This document shows, piece after piece, positions 26,201 through 33,605 of a DNA stretch of 64,000 bases (positions are counted from its first letter, which is position 1; every line of letters starts with the position of its first letter). Under the pieces are notes generated by a model that was not told the DNA's origin, ran no database searches, and worked only from the letters and a program-made list of their open reading frames with translations. Made by a program: the position numbers and the translations under genes. The stretch is from Bacteroidales bacterium (GTDB taxonomy: Bacteria; Bacteroidota; Bacteroidia; Bacteroidales; Muribaculaceae). The DNA lies in contig QAMW01000033.1 in NCBI GenBank assembly GCA_003150235.1, positions 124,001-188,000 of the forward strand, in the 5' to 3' direction.

Positions 26201-26459
26201 GAATAGAGACATTTGTTGAATTTTCTTAGGCTGAATAATTATTTTACGCAACATTTGAATTTACTCGGACTAAGGAAAAGGCAACAATTTTTCGACAACG
26301 GGCGCTGGGAAGCGGTCAGAGTCGGATAAAGTGAAGTAAGTAATACTTTCTCAACACTTTAAATCGCTATAAGACAACTATCTTTAGAATCACAGAATCA
26401 TGCCTTTTGGCTTTAGTCCGGTTCCTCCCTGTTTGAAGGGAGGGGCGGGCAATTTTTTT
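26201..26459 (+). ncRNA. Candidate structured non-coding RNA (6S-like or unknown class)
   Basis: From the predicted start to the terminator it spans about 258 nt without a credible ORF. CGGACTAA (26266-26273) pairs with TTAGTCCG (26413-26420), and after a small GG/GGCT internal loop AAAAGGCA (26276-26283) pairs with TGCCTTTT (26401-26408): a 16-bp closing stem around about 117 nt. Inside, AAAGTG...CACTTT (26328-26359) encloses AAGTA/TACTT, and CGAC/GTCG (around 26293-26323) forms another stem. A terminator follows directly. The long closing stem and size resemble a 6S RNA, but I see no sequence signature that proves it; a riboswitch-like leader of the PepSY gene is the alternative. Confidence 0.55.
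26418..26459 (+). terminator. Intrinsic terminator of the candidate ncRNA
   Basis: CCGGTTCCTCCCT pairs with AGGGAGGGGCGGG across the loop GTTTGA, with two G-U pairs and one mismatch, then CAATTTTTTT. Its outer bases overlap the 3' arm of the closing stem by 3 bases. Confidence 0.8.
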
Positions 26460-26511
26460 ATAAATCATTTTGATTATGATAATTGTTATCTATGAAAACG
26501 ATTAGAATAAT

Positions 26512-26547
26512 TCGCGAAAACTATCTCAAATAAGTAACTCGCGAAAA
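26512..26547. promoter_or_regulatory. Paired TCGCGAAAA motif, possible operator
   Basis: TCGCGAAAA occurs at 26512-26520 and 26539-26547, 27 bases apart, directly upstream of the PepSY-like gene. Each contains the palindrome TCGCGA. A regulator site is only a suggestion. Confidence 0.3.
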
Positions 26548-26581
26548 TTAGCTGATATATAATTATGAAGTATTTACTATT

Positions 26582-27031
26582 ATGAAGAAACTATTACTTA
26601 CCTTGATGCTGGCGATAATCGCATCAACCACAGCATTCGCCTTTGTTGATTCTTATACAATCAAGCGTGAACAACTTCCGGAAGAGGCGCAACAGATGCT
26701 CGAGAAATATTTCCCGAAAGCGAAGATAGGAATGATCAAGATTGACCGGCATCTGCTAAAGAAAACCGATTATGACGTAAGGCTTGTAAACGGCACTACA
26801 ATCGAATTTAACAATTCTGGCAAATGGACCTCAGTCGACTGCAAGTCGCGGGAAGTGCCAGAAGGTCTCGTGACAAAGACCATCCGCAATTATATTCAGA
26901 AGAATTATGCTGATGTAAAAATCGTCAAAGTGAAGAAAAAATCATCGGGATACGAAATCGGATTGTCTGACGGCGTTGACCTGAAATTCAATCTTCTCGG
27001 ACAGTTCAAAGGTGTGAAAATGGAAGAATAA
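26582..27031 (+). CDS. Periplasmic PepSY-like (DUF2874) protein
   Basis: 149 residues. Signal peptide MKKLLLTLMLAIIASTTAFA, then two PepSY-like repeats (about 30-85 and 95-148), each with a lead helix (LPEEAQQMLEKYFP; VTKTIRNYIQKNY) followed by a strand pair ending in GTTIEFNNSGKW and GVDLKFNLLGQF. This is the tandem DUF2874 layout widespread in Bacteroidetes; function unknown, inhibitory or sensing roles in the periplasm are usually proposed. It lies behind the candidate ncRNA and its terminator, so its transcription may depend on readthrough or on a weak promoter near the repeated TCGCGAAAA. Confidence 0.83.
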   Translation: MKKLLLTLMLAIIASTTAFAFVDSYTIKREQLPEEAQQMLEKYFPKAKIGMIKIDRHLLKKTDYDVRLVNGTTIEFNNSGKWTSVDCKSREVPEGLVTKTIRNYIQKNYADVKIVKVKKKSSGYEIGLSDGVDLKFNLLGQFKGVKMEE

Positions 27032-27040
27032 CATCTTCCC

Positions 27041-28114
27041 CTATCCTGTCGATGCCCTGCGATAAAGCACTATCGCGATTATTATATACAGAAAATTGGG
27101 AATCCACATCGCTATGAACGGCGATGTGTAACCCGACACGGCGAAGGTAGAGGTCACGGTCATAAAGAGTATGTAACCGAAACTCAGCACAAGCCCGACA
27201 CCGATATTCACACCCATACCCCCTTTCACCTTCTTTGATGAAAGCGACATGCCTATGATTGTAAGGATAAACGCTGCCGCACACATGGCATAGCGCCGTT
27301 CATTCTCTATTTCAAATGCCTTTATATTGGCGACACCGCGCGCTTTCTGCCGGTCGATATACTCGCGTAACTCGGCGGAGGTCATGGTTTCCTGGTCATT
27401 CTTGGAAATCAGGAAGTCGCGAGGCTCAAAAGGTATGATGGTGTCAAGCCTCGTACCTTTCTTGATTGACTCTTTCATCCCCTCGATGTCACGTATCATG
27501 TAGTCACGCACCTGCCAGTGATAAAGTGAATCCCAGCGTATCGTTGAGGCTGTGAGACGTGAAACAAGCTTTTTGCCGTCAAATTTATCCAGCGAAAACC
27601 TGTACCCTGTCTTTGTCGTGTTGTCGTAGCGGCTCATATAGGCTATCTCACCGGGAGCCACCATCATCTGAATGTTGTTGCCGTAATCGACACGCTTGTT
27701 TTTTACGTATGTGTTGGTATATTCGATACGCTTCACATTTGCAGGCGGTATGATGTAGGCACTCAGTATCCAGGTTGATGCGGCAATGACAGCCGCCGAC
27801 ACCATGTAAGGGCGCAAAAGCCGCCGGAAACTTACGCCTGACGACAGCATGGCGATAATCTCCGACTGGTCGGCAAGCTTGGATGTGAAAAATATACAAG
27901 CGATAAATGTGAACAGCGGACTGAACTGATTGGCGAAATATGGCAGAAAGTTCAGAAAATAATCAAATATGGTTGCCTTCAACGGAGCTTTCAGGAAGGA
28001 GTCAAGCTTTTCGTTGACATCAAACATGATTGTGATTGCCAGAATCAGGGCAATCGCAAACAGATAAGTTCCGAGAAACTTTTTTATTATGTAACGGTCA
28101 AGTATCTTGAACAT
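27041..28114 (-). CDS. LptF/LptG-family LPS export permease
   Basis: 357 residues from ATG 28114. Three N-terminal membrane helices (MFKILDRYIIKKFLGTYLFA, a strongly conserved LptF/G start, then FDYFLNFLPYFANQFSPLFTFIACIFF), a periplasmic jellyroll stretch (about 130-265) and three C-terminal helices. LptF and LptG form the inner-membrane ABC exporter that extracts LPS; a single sequence cannot tell F from G. Starts 12 bases after tgt and closes the envelope operon. Convergent with the PepSY gene, 9 bases apart. Confidence 0.88.
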   Translation of the reverse strand: MFKILDRYIIKKFLGTYLFAIALILAITIMFDVNEKLDSFLKAPLKATIFDYFLNFLPYFANQFSPLFTFIACIFFTSKLADQSEIIAMLSSGVSFRRLLRPYMVSAAVIAASTWILSAYIIPPANVKRIEYTNTYVKNKRVDYGNNIQMMVAPGEIAYMSRYDNTTKTGYRFSLDKFDGKKLVSRLTASTIRWDSLYHWQVRDYMIRDIEGMKESIKKGTRLDTIIPFEPRDFLISKNDQETMTSAELREYIDRQKARGVANIKAFEIENERRYAMCAAAFILTIIGMSLSSKKVKGGMGVNIGVGLVLSFGYILFMTVTSTFAVSGYTSPFIAMWIPNFLYIIIAIVLYRRASTG

Positions 28115-28126
28115 CAGTCCCTGCAA

Positions 28127-29257
28127 TTAAAGGCGTCGCGTGACGCGCTCAACCATTTCATTTTTCCACGGCTTGAAATCGCCGGCAATTATATGACGCC
28201 GGGCTTCACCGACGAGCCATAGATAAAATGCAAGATTATGTATCGAGGCAATCTGCATGGCAAGTATCTCGTCGGCGATAAACAGGTGACGCACGTATGC
28301 CTTTGTATAGAAACGGTCGACATAGCTCGGTCCATCTTCCTGCAGCGGAGAAAAATCGTCGGCCCATTTCTTGTTGCGCATGTTCATTATGCCGTGGGCA
28401 GTGAAGAGCATCCCATTACGACCGTTGCGCGTGGGCATCACGCAGTCCATCATGTCGACTCCACGGTCAATAGCCTCAAGGATATTGGCGGGAGTGCCGA
28501 CCCCCATAAGATAACGGGGACGGTCGGCGGGAAGTATCTCGTTGACCACTTCAATCATGTCATACATCACCTCGGCAGGCTCTCCCACGGCAAGACCGCC
28601 GATTGCATTGCCGTCGGCTCCCAGGTCGGTCACGAATTTTGCCGATTCACGGCGCAAATCGGGATATGTACACCCTTGCACAATCGGGAAATATGCCTGG
28701 TTGTAACCATACAATCCTTCGGTCGACTGATAGCGGTCCCAGCCGCGCTTCAGCCAGCGCAGCGTCAATCCGAGTGATTTCTTGGCGTAGTCGTAGTCCG
28801 AAGTCCCGGGAGGACACTCGTCAAGCGCCATCATGATATCCGAACCGATTATGCGCTGTATGTCAACCACATTTTCGGGAGTGAACAGATGTTTGGACCC
28901 GTCTATATGGCTGCGGAACCATGCACCCTCCTCTTTCAGCTTTCGGTTGGCGGAGAGAGAGAATACCTGAAAACCGCCGCTGTCGGTCAGTATAGGCTTG
29001 TCCCAGCTGTTGAACTTATGCAATCCTCCCGCCTTGTGAAGGATATCGGTACCCGGACGCAGATACAGATGGTAAGTGTTGCCGAGAATAATCTGGGCAT
29101 GTATGTCATCGGCAAGCTCGCGCTGATGCACAGCCTTGACTGTGCCTGCGGTGCCCACAGGCATGAATATAGGAGTCTCGATCTCACCATGAGCGGTGGT
29201 GATGAGCCCCGCGCGCGCATTACTCGCCTTATCGGTTGCTATCAGTTTAAAATCCAT
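28127..29257 (-). CDS. tgt: Queuine tRNA-ribosyltransferase
   Basis: 376 residues from ATG 29257. Signatures: PVGTAGTVKAVHQREL, LGNTYHLYLRPG, LTDSGGFQVFSL (nucleophile region), GGLAVGE, and DCVMPTRNGRNGMLF (second catalytic Asp). It swaps guanine-34 for queuine or preQ1 in GUN-anticodon tRNAs. The usual C-terminal zinc site CxCxxC is not visible: the equivalent stretch reads LQEDGPSYVDRFYTKAY, though the final SIHNL histidine is kept. A perfect -7 box lies 10 bases before the ATG, so the message may be almost leaderless, or the gene may also be read from the upstream operon (43-base gap). Confidence 0.92.
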   Translation of the reverse strand: MDFKLIATDKASNARAGLITTAHGEIETPIFMPVGTAGTVKAVHQRELADDIHAQIILGNTYHLYLRPGTDILHKAGGLHKFNSWDKPILTDSGGFQVFSLSANRKLKEEGAWFRSHIDGSKHLFTPENVVDIQRIIGSDIMMALDECPPGTSDYDYAKKSLGLTLRWLKRGWDRYQSTEGLYGYNQAYFPIVQGCTYPDLRRESAKFVTDLGADGNAIGGLAVGEPAEVMYDMIEVVNEILPADRPRYLMGVGTPANILEAIDRGVDMMDCVMPTRNGRNGMLFTAHGIMNMRNKKWADDFSPLQEDGPSYVDRFYTKAYVRHLFIADEILAMQIASIHNLAFYLWLVGEARRHIIAGDFKPWKNEMVERVTRRL

Positions 29258-29266
29258 AATCCGGCG

Positions 29267-29297
29267 CAAAGTTACCACTTTTAATTGTCATCCGCAA
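29267..29297 (-). promoter_or_regulatory. Possible internal tgt promoter
   Basis: Minus strand TTGC (29297-29294), 19 bases, TAACTTTG (29274-29267). Only 9 bases separate the -7 box from the tgt ATG. Confidence 0.45.
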
Positions 29298-29300
29298 CAT

Positions 29301-30602
29301 CTACGCGCCCGCCACCGCTATGTTAAGACGGTCGAGCGACAGATGTTCGCGCGCCACACGTGTCAGCAACTCCGGGGTAAGTGACTTGATCGCTTTCACC
29401 TGCTCCTCAAAATAATTAGACGGGATAAACGCCACAAGCCCGTTGATGTAATATTCCATTATGTCAAAAGAGGAATCAAGCGACGAGGCAAGTGTTGACA
29501 TGGCATGTTGCTTAAGGCGCGATATCTCATCTTCAGTGAAGTCGCCTGTAGAAAGGCGTTTTATTTCGCTTATGGTCTCCTCAATCAGGGCATCTGCCGT
29601 TGAATTGTCGGTGGAACTGCTTATTCCGATAAGTCCGCCTTCTGGATAACCGAGCAGATACGAGTTGATACCGTAGGTATATCCCTTGTCTTCACGGATA
29701 TTGCTCATGAGGCGGCTTCCGAAATACCCCCCGAGTGCCATGACAAGAAGTCGTAATACTATGTAGTCGGGATGATTTCTGTCAATGGCAGGCATAAACA
29801 TCCTGACAGCACTCTGTAAGGCACCGTCGACACGCACACGTTCCTCTCCCGCTCCATTACATTCAAAAGGTATAATGTTAAACGGCATCGGCTCCCGCTT
29901 CTCAACCGGAATCTGCCCGAACAGGTCATGTACCATCTTCCTTATCTCCGGAGTGATACGCCCCGCAAGAAAAAGCGTCAGCGAACTCTCCCCCGACTCT
30001 CCGGTTACAGGAGGGAACACCCGTTCATGCCACCTTACAAGGTCAGCCCTTGTATATGCACGTATATCCTCCGGAGTTTCGGTTACGGCAAGCGGATGAC
30101 TCGCGCCCATCACCATGCGGTTTACGGCGTTCGTAGCCTGAGTCTCTACTTTCGCAAGCTTTATTTCCTCATTCTTAGCCGCTTTCTCACGAAGTACCTC
30201 AAAATTTTTCTCCGGGAAAGTCGGATGGAGAATCATCTCCGGTAATAAAGGAAGCACATCAGCTGCCCGGGAATTTAGCGTGTACAGTTTTAATGTCGAG
30301 AAATGAGAGTCGGCTGACACAAACAGCTTAGCACCGTTATACTCAATTATATCGGCAATTTCCTCGCCGCTATGAGCTGTCGTACCCTCCCTCATCATCG
30401 AAAGCACGAGTGCAGGAAGCGCCTTGGCTTTACCCTCCGCAATTCCACCGCGCCACACACATGTGAGGCAACATGCCTCCTGACTCCCATGGTCAAGTTC
30501 ATACAGGGAGATGCCGTTAGCGAGTACACTCTTTTCCACCTCCGGCATTACAAGATTGCCAAACTCCCTGATTTCCGGGGCTTTCGTTCGGTCAAGACTC
30601 AT
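29301..30602 (-). CDS. M16 (insulinase-type) family protein lacking the zinc motif
   Basis: 433 residues with two M16 half-domains. In the first, the HxxEH zinc motif expected near residue 65 is replaced by ALPALVLSMMREGT, so the protein should be catalytically inactive. The second half keeps the R/Y substrate-binding pair (SNIREDKGYTYGIN). Such inactive partners pair with an active M16 subunit, as in MPP-alpha or PqqF-like dimers; no active partner is adjacent. No signal peptide, so cytosolic. The ATG at 30602 overlaps the kdsB stop as ATGA; an ATG 9 bases earlier is also possible. Confidence 0.85.
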   Translation of the reverse strand: MSLDRTKAPEIREFGNLVMPEVEKSVLANGISLYELDHGSQEACCLTCVWRGGIAEGKAKALPALVLSMMREGTTAHSGEEIADIIEYNGAKLFVSADSHFSTLKLYTLNSRAADVLPLLPEMILHPTFPEKNFEVLREKAAKNEEIKLAKVETQATNAVNRMVMGASHPLAVTETPEDIRAYTRADLVRWHERVFPPVTGESGESSLTLFLAGRITPEIRKMVHDLFGQIPVEKREPMPFNIIPFECNGAGEERVRVDGALQSAVRMFMPAIDRNHPDYIVLRLLVMALGGYFGSRLMSNIREDKGYTYGINSYLLGYPEGGLIGISSSTDNSTADALIEETISEIKRLSTGDFTEDEISRLKQHAMSTLASSLDSSFDIMEYYINGLVAFIPSNYFEEQVKAIKSLTPELLTRVAREHLSLDRLNIAVAGA

Positions 30603-31369
30603 TTCCGGCATGAACCTGCATTTAATGAATTACACAATTCTATCGCGCGCTGAAGATCGGCGGGGGTATCAATCCCTATCGTAGGACAATCCGTGATTCC
30701 TACCTTTATCTTATAGCCGTTTTCAAGCCATCGCAACTGTTCGAGCGACTCTGCAAGCTCAAGACGACCCTGTGGGAGCGATGTGATTTCACCTAAAGTG
30801 GCAGCACGGTAGGCATACATCCCTACATGAGTGTAATATTGAACACCGGCAAATGGATCGTCAACGGTCTTATTCCTAACAAAAGGTATTACTGAGCGGC
30901 TGAAATAGAGCGCATTCATATCATTATCCATAACTACCTTCGGTGTGTTCGGGTCGCTCAACTCTTCATATCCACGCGAAGGGTCAAATGGTCTGACAAG
31001 TGTGGCGAGCCTTGTCGTCTCATCGTCGAAACAATGTTTCAGTGCGGCAATCTGGCGCGGGTCTATAAAGGGCTCATCACCTTGAATATTGATTATCACA
31101 TCGGCATCTGACCCTACATTCCTGTATGCCTCATAACAACGGTCTGTTCCACTACGGTGAGCCGGTGAAGTCATCACTACCTTTCCCCCGAAAGAGTTCA
31201 CAGCGTCGGCGATACGGTCATCGTCGGTGGCTACCCACACCTCGTCAAGCTCCTTTGATGCCTGGCGGTAAACACGTTCTATCATTGTCATGCCACATAT
31301 ATCGGCAAGTGGCTTGCCGGGAAACCGCGACGAGGCATATCGCGCGGGGATGATTCCTATAAATTTCAT
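30599..31369 (-). CDS. kdsB: 3-deoxy-manno-octulosonate cytidylyltransferase (CMP-Kdo synthetase)
   Basis: 256 residues, the usual length. IIPARYASSRFPGKPL at residues 6-21 is the nucleotide-binding signature; INIQGDEPFIDP and GTDRCYEA are typical of KdsB. It activates Kdo with CTP for addition to lipid A. It starts 2 bases after the UPF0104 gene ends and overlaps the M16-like gene, so it is tightly coupled in the envelope operon. Confidence 0.95.
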   Translation of the reverse strand: MKFIGIIPARYASSRFPGKPLADICGMTMIERVYRQASKELDEVWVATDDDRIADAVNSFGGKVVMTSPAHRSGTDRCYEAYRNVGSDADVIINIQGDEPFIDPRQIAALKHCFDDETTRLATLVRPFDPSRGYEELSDPNTPKVVMDNDMNALYFSRSVIPFVRNKTVDDPFAGVQYYTHVGMYAYRAATLGEITSLPQGRLELAESLEQLRWLENGYKIKVGITDCPTIGIDTPADLQRAIELCNSLNAGSCRK

Positions 31370-31371
31370 CT

Positions 31372-32460
31372 TTATGCTGTTTTTTCGTTATCAATCTGTT
31401 TTTTAGGAGGTCGGAACATCGACGGGGCAAGAAATACACCTACTATAAGATAGACGTAATAAGTGATTATACGCCAGAAGAGAGCTATGATAAGAGCTAT
31501 GCTCCCGTTATGGAGCATATCGCCGTAATATTCCGTAAACAGCCATTCGCTCACGCCGCTGCCTCCGGGTGTAGGGCTGACCATAAGCACCACCCACACG
31601 ACAAACTGCCTTCCGAACACGACGAGCTGGTCGGCTCCGGGTACAAACCCGAGAAATAGAGCGTTCACCACCAGATATCGCGATGACCAGGTTAACGCAG
31701 TGGCGCAAAACGCCTCCATCCACCACCCGAATGAGCGTGTACGCAATGATTTGGACGTGGCAACCATATTGTCACCGAGTGCTTGCACGGCAGGTTGCCA
31801 TCTGCGCAAAGGCTTGAACTTGAATATAAATATGAGAGCGCGACGTATGGCATCGGGGCGCACTATGATGCCGAGAAAAAGTATCACGGTCCAGATAAAC
31901 AACACTGCATAGACACACCAGAATACCCATCGCAATCCAATCATGAAGGATGATGTTGAATCGAAACCAAACAGTTCGGCATACGGTATTATTGCCACAA
32001 TAATCGGGCATGACACCACAAAAAAGAGTTCGTCAAGAAATAGTGTGGTCATCATGAGCGTAGTCGCCCTTCCGAGATTTATACCTTCATGATGAAGGAA
32101 TATCATTCCGAGCGACGAGCCGCCTACTGCCGACGGCGTTATCGCTGACGTAAATTCACACATGAAATTGACCTTTATCGCCTGCCACCACGTAATATCT
32201 TTGTCGGTAAGCGACCTGAATCGCCATGTAAGTCCGAAATCGCGACCTACCATGAAAAGCCACGCAAGAGCGATACATAATATTACGTGACGGTCAAAAT
32301 GCACCTGACGCCACACATCGGGATTAAACTCCTTGTGAAAAAGCCATGCAACGACACAAAGCCCTATTACTACCGGGAGTGCCACCCGCCACCACATAGA
32401 GTGGCGCGACTTGTTATCAGGAGTCTCAACGGCGCCCATAGCGTTCGATGATTTCTTCAT
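31372..32460 (-). CDS. UPF0104 / lysylphosphatidylglycerol-synthase-TM membrane protein
   Basis: 362 residues with about eight membrane helices and the family motifs FMCEFTSAITPSAVGG and LMVSPTPGGSGVSE. The family covers MprF-like flippase domains; without the catalytic domain of MprF it is likely a lipid flippase or a helper of glycolipid synthesis. It overlaps the preceding glycosyltransferase gene by 35 bases (14 if ATG 32439 is used), suggesting a glycolipid pair. Confidence 0.84.
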   Translation of the reverse strand: MKKSSNAMGAVETPDNKSRHSMWWRVALPVVIGLCVVAWLFHKEFNPDVWRQVHFDRHVILCIALAWLFMVGRDFGLTWRFRSLTDKDITWWQAIKVNFMCEFTSAITPSAVGGSSLGMIFLHHEGINLGRATTLMMTTLFLDELFFVVSCPIIVAIIPYAELFGFDSTSSFMIGLRWVFWCVYAVLFIWTVILFLGIIVRPDAIRRALIFIFKFKPLRRWQPAVQALGDNMVATSKSLRTRSFGWWMEAFCATALTWSSRYLVVNALFLGFVPGADQLVVFGRQFVVWVVLMVSPTPGGSGVSEWLFTEYYGDMLHNGSIALIIALFWRIITYYVYLIVGVFLAPSMFRPPKKQIDNEKTA

Positions 32461-33598
32461 ACCTGCCGACGACCTCTTCCATTACCTCTCGCCACGATCG
32501 CGTGAGAGTCTTCGATGCTCCTTCAGCGGCTTCTTGAATTGCCGACCGGTCATTGTAAAGACTCCTTATCCTTGACGCGTAACTTTCAGGCGATTCCTCG
32601 ACAAGAAAACCGTTGAATCCGTCTTTTATTACCTCAGAAGCGGTCGAACCGGCGATTAGCACGGCAGGGGTACCCATCATCGCCGCCTCACGCACCACCA
32701 ACGGGGCATTATCGTAACGCGAAGGGAATAAAAACATGTCGGCTGCCCCATAATAAGATTTCAGCACCTCCCGGTCACTTATCACCCCGTTCAATGTCAC
32801 CTTATCCTCCAGATGAAGCTGTCTGATAAGATTCTTCATTTCCTCTGTCGCGTAACCTGTACCTATAAATTCCATCTTTACCGGAAGGTCGCGCAGCTTA
32901 TCCATAGCCTTGATTATCAGTAATACCCCTTTTTCACGGATATGCTGACCTACAAAAAGAAGCACCATCGTTTCGGGCGTGTAGCCCAATTTCAGGCGCT
33001 GTTCCGCTTTGAAAGCCTTTATAGAGGCAAAATCCGACATTTCGAGGTCGATACCGTTCTCCACAACCGTGAGTTTTCCTTTATAGCCGTATTCTCTCAC
33101 CGTCTCCTCAACCTTTGCCTGCGGAATCCACACCTCGTCGGCGGCGTCAAAAAAAGTCATGACCCGGCTCATTATCCGTTTCACCATCCATCCCGGAAGA
33201 GAATGCTCAAGGTCTGTACGATATTTTGAATGGAAAGTCGCAATCAACGGCACATGCTGTTTACGAGCGGCATAAAGGGCAAGACGGCCCGATGAAAACG
33301 GACAGTGGGAATGAACAAGAGCAAAAGGCACCGTGCGCATCTTGTGCCAGATAAAAGGGTCAAGTTTAGGATATCCGTATCGATAGGGCTTACGCGATGC
33401 GATGGAAAGCGAGAAATATCTGTAAAGATCGTATCCGTCATGAGACGGTTTGACAGGATTCCATGGCGTGACGACACAGGTACGCTTGCCGAATGTGGTA
33501 AGCCAACGCACATAATTCTGCACCGTCAGGGTCACTCCGTCAAGTACCGGCGGGAAACTGTCATTAAACAGTCCATATACTTTCTCACTTCTCTCCAT
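32426..33598 (-). CDS. Family 4 glycosyltransferase
   Basis: 390 residues, two Rossmann domains (GT-B). N-terminal FNDSFPPVLDGVTLTVQNYV and the C-terminal donor site FLFPSRYDNAPLVVREAAMMGTP (E-x7-E motif) identify GT4. No signal or membrane helix; probably bound to the inner membrane face. Relatives make glycolipids such as glucosyl-diacylglycerol. Its partner downstream is a lipid-flippase-like protein and then kdsB, so a lipid or LPS substrate is plausible. The ATG is 7 bases after the stop of the upstream secreted-protein gene. Confidence 0.86.
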   Translation of the reverse strand: MERSEKVYGLFNDSFPPVLDGVTLTVQNYVRWLTTFGKRTCVVTPWNPVKPSHDGYDLYRYFSLSIASRKPYRYGYPKLDPFIWHKMRTVPFALVHSHCPFSSGRLALYAARKQHVPLIATFHSKYRTDLEHSLPGWMVKRIMSRVMTFFDAADEVWIPQAKVEETVREYGYKGKLTVVENGIDLEMSDFASIKAFKAEQRLKLGYTPETMVLLFVGQHIREKGVLLIIKAMDKLRDLPVKMEFIGTGYATEEMKNLIRQLHLEDKVTLNGVISDREVLKSYYGAADMFLFPSRYDNAPLVVREAAMMGTPAVLIAGSTASEVIKDGFNGFLVEESPESYASRIRSLYNDRSAIQEAAEGASKTLTRSWREVMEEVVGRYEEIIERYGRR

Positions 33599-33605
33599 GT
33601 AACCC

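Larger units (their letters stand above)
25985..26581. other. 597-bp intergenic region with divergent promoters and a candidate RNA
   Basis: Holds a consensus minus-strand promoter for the pectin enzyme (26036-26066), a plus-strand promoter (26165-26196), a candidate structured RNA and terminator (26201-26459) and a repeated TCGCGAAAA motif (26512, 26539) before the PepSY-like gene. Confidence 0.8.

Noticed and set aside
26036..26582. tRNA, tmRNA, RNase P or SRP RNA in the 26 kb intergenic region
   Set aside because: No CCA-type end, tRNA-like arms, P4-type core motif, or SRP tetraloop sequence could be seen; only a general structured-RNA claim is kept.
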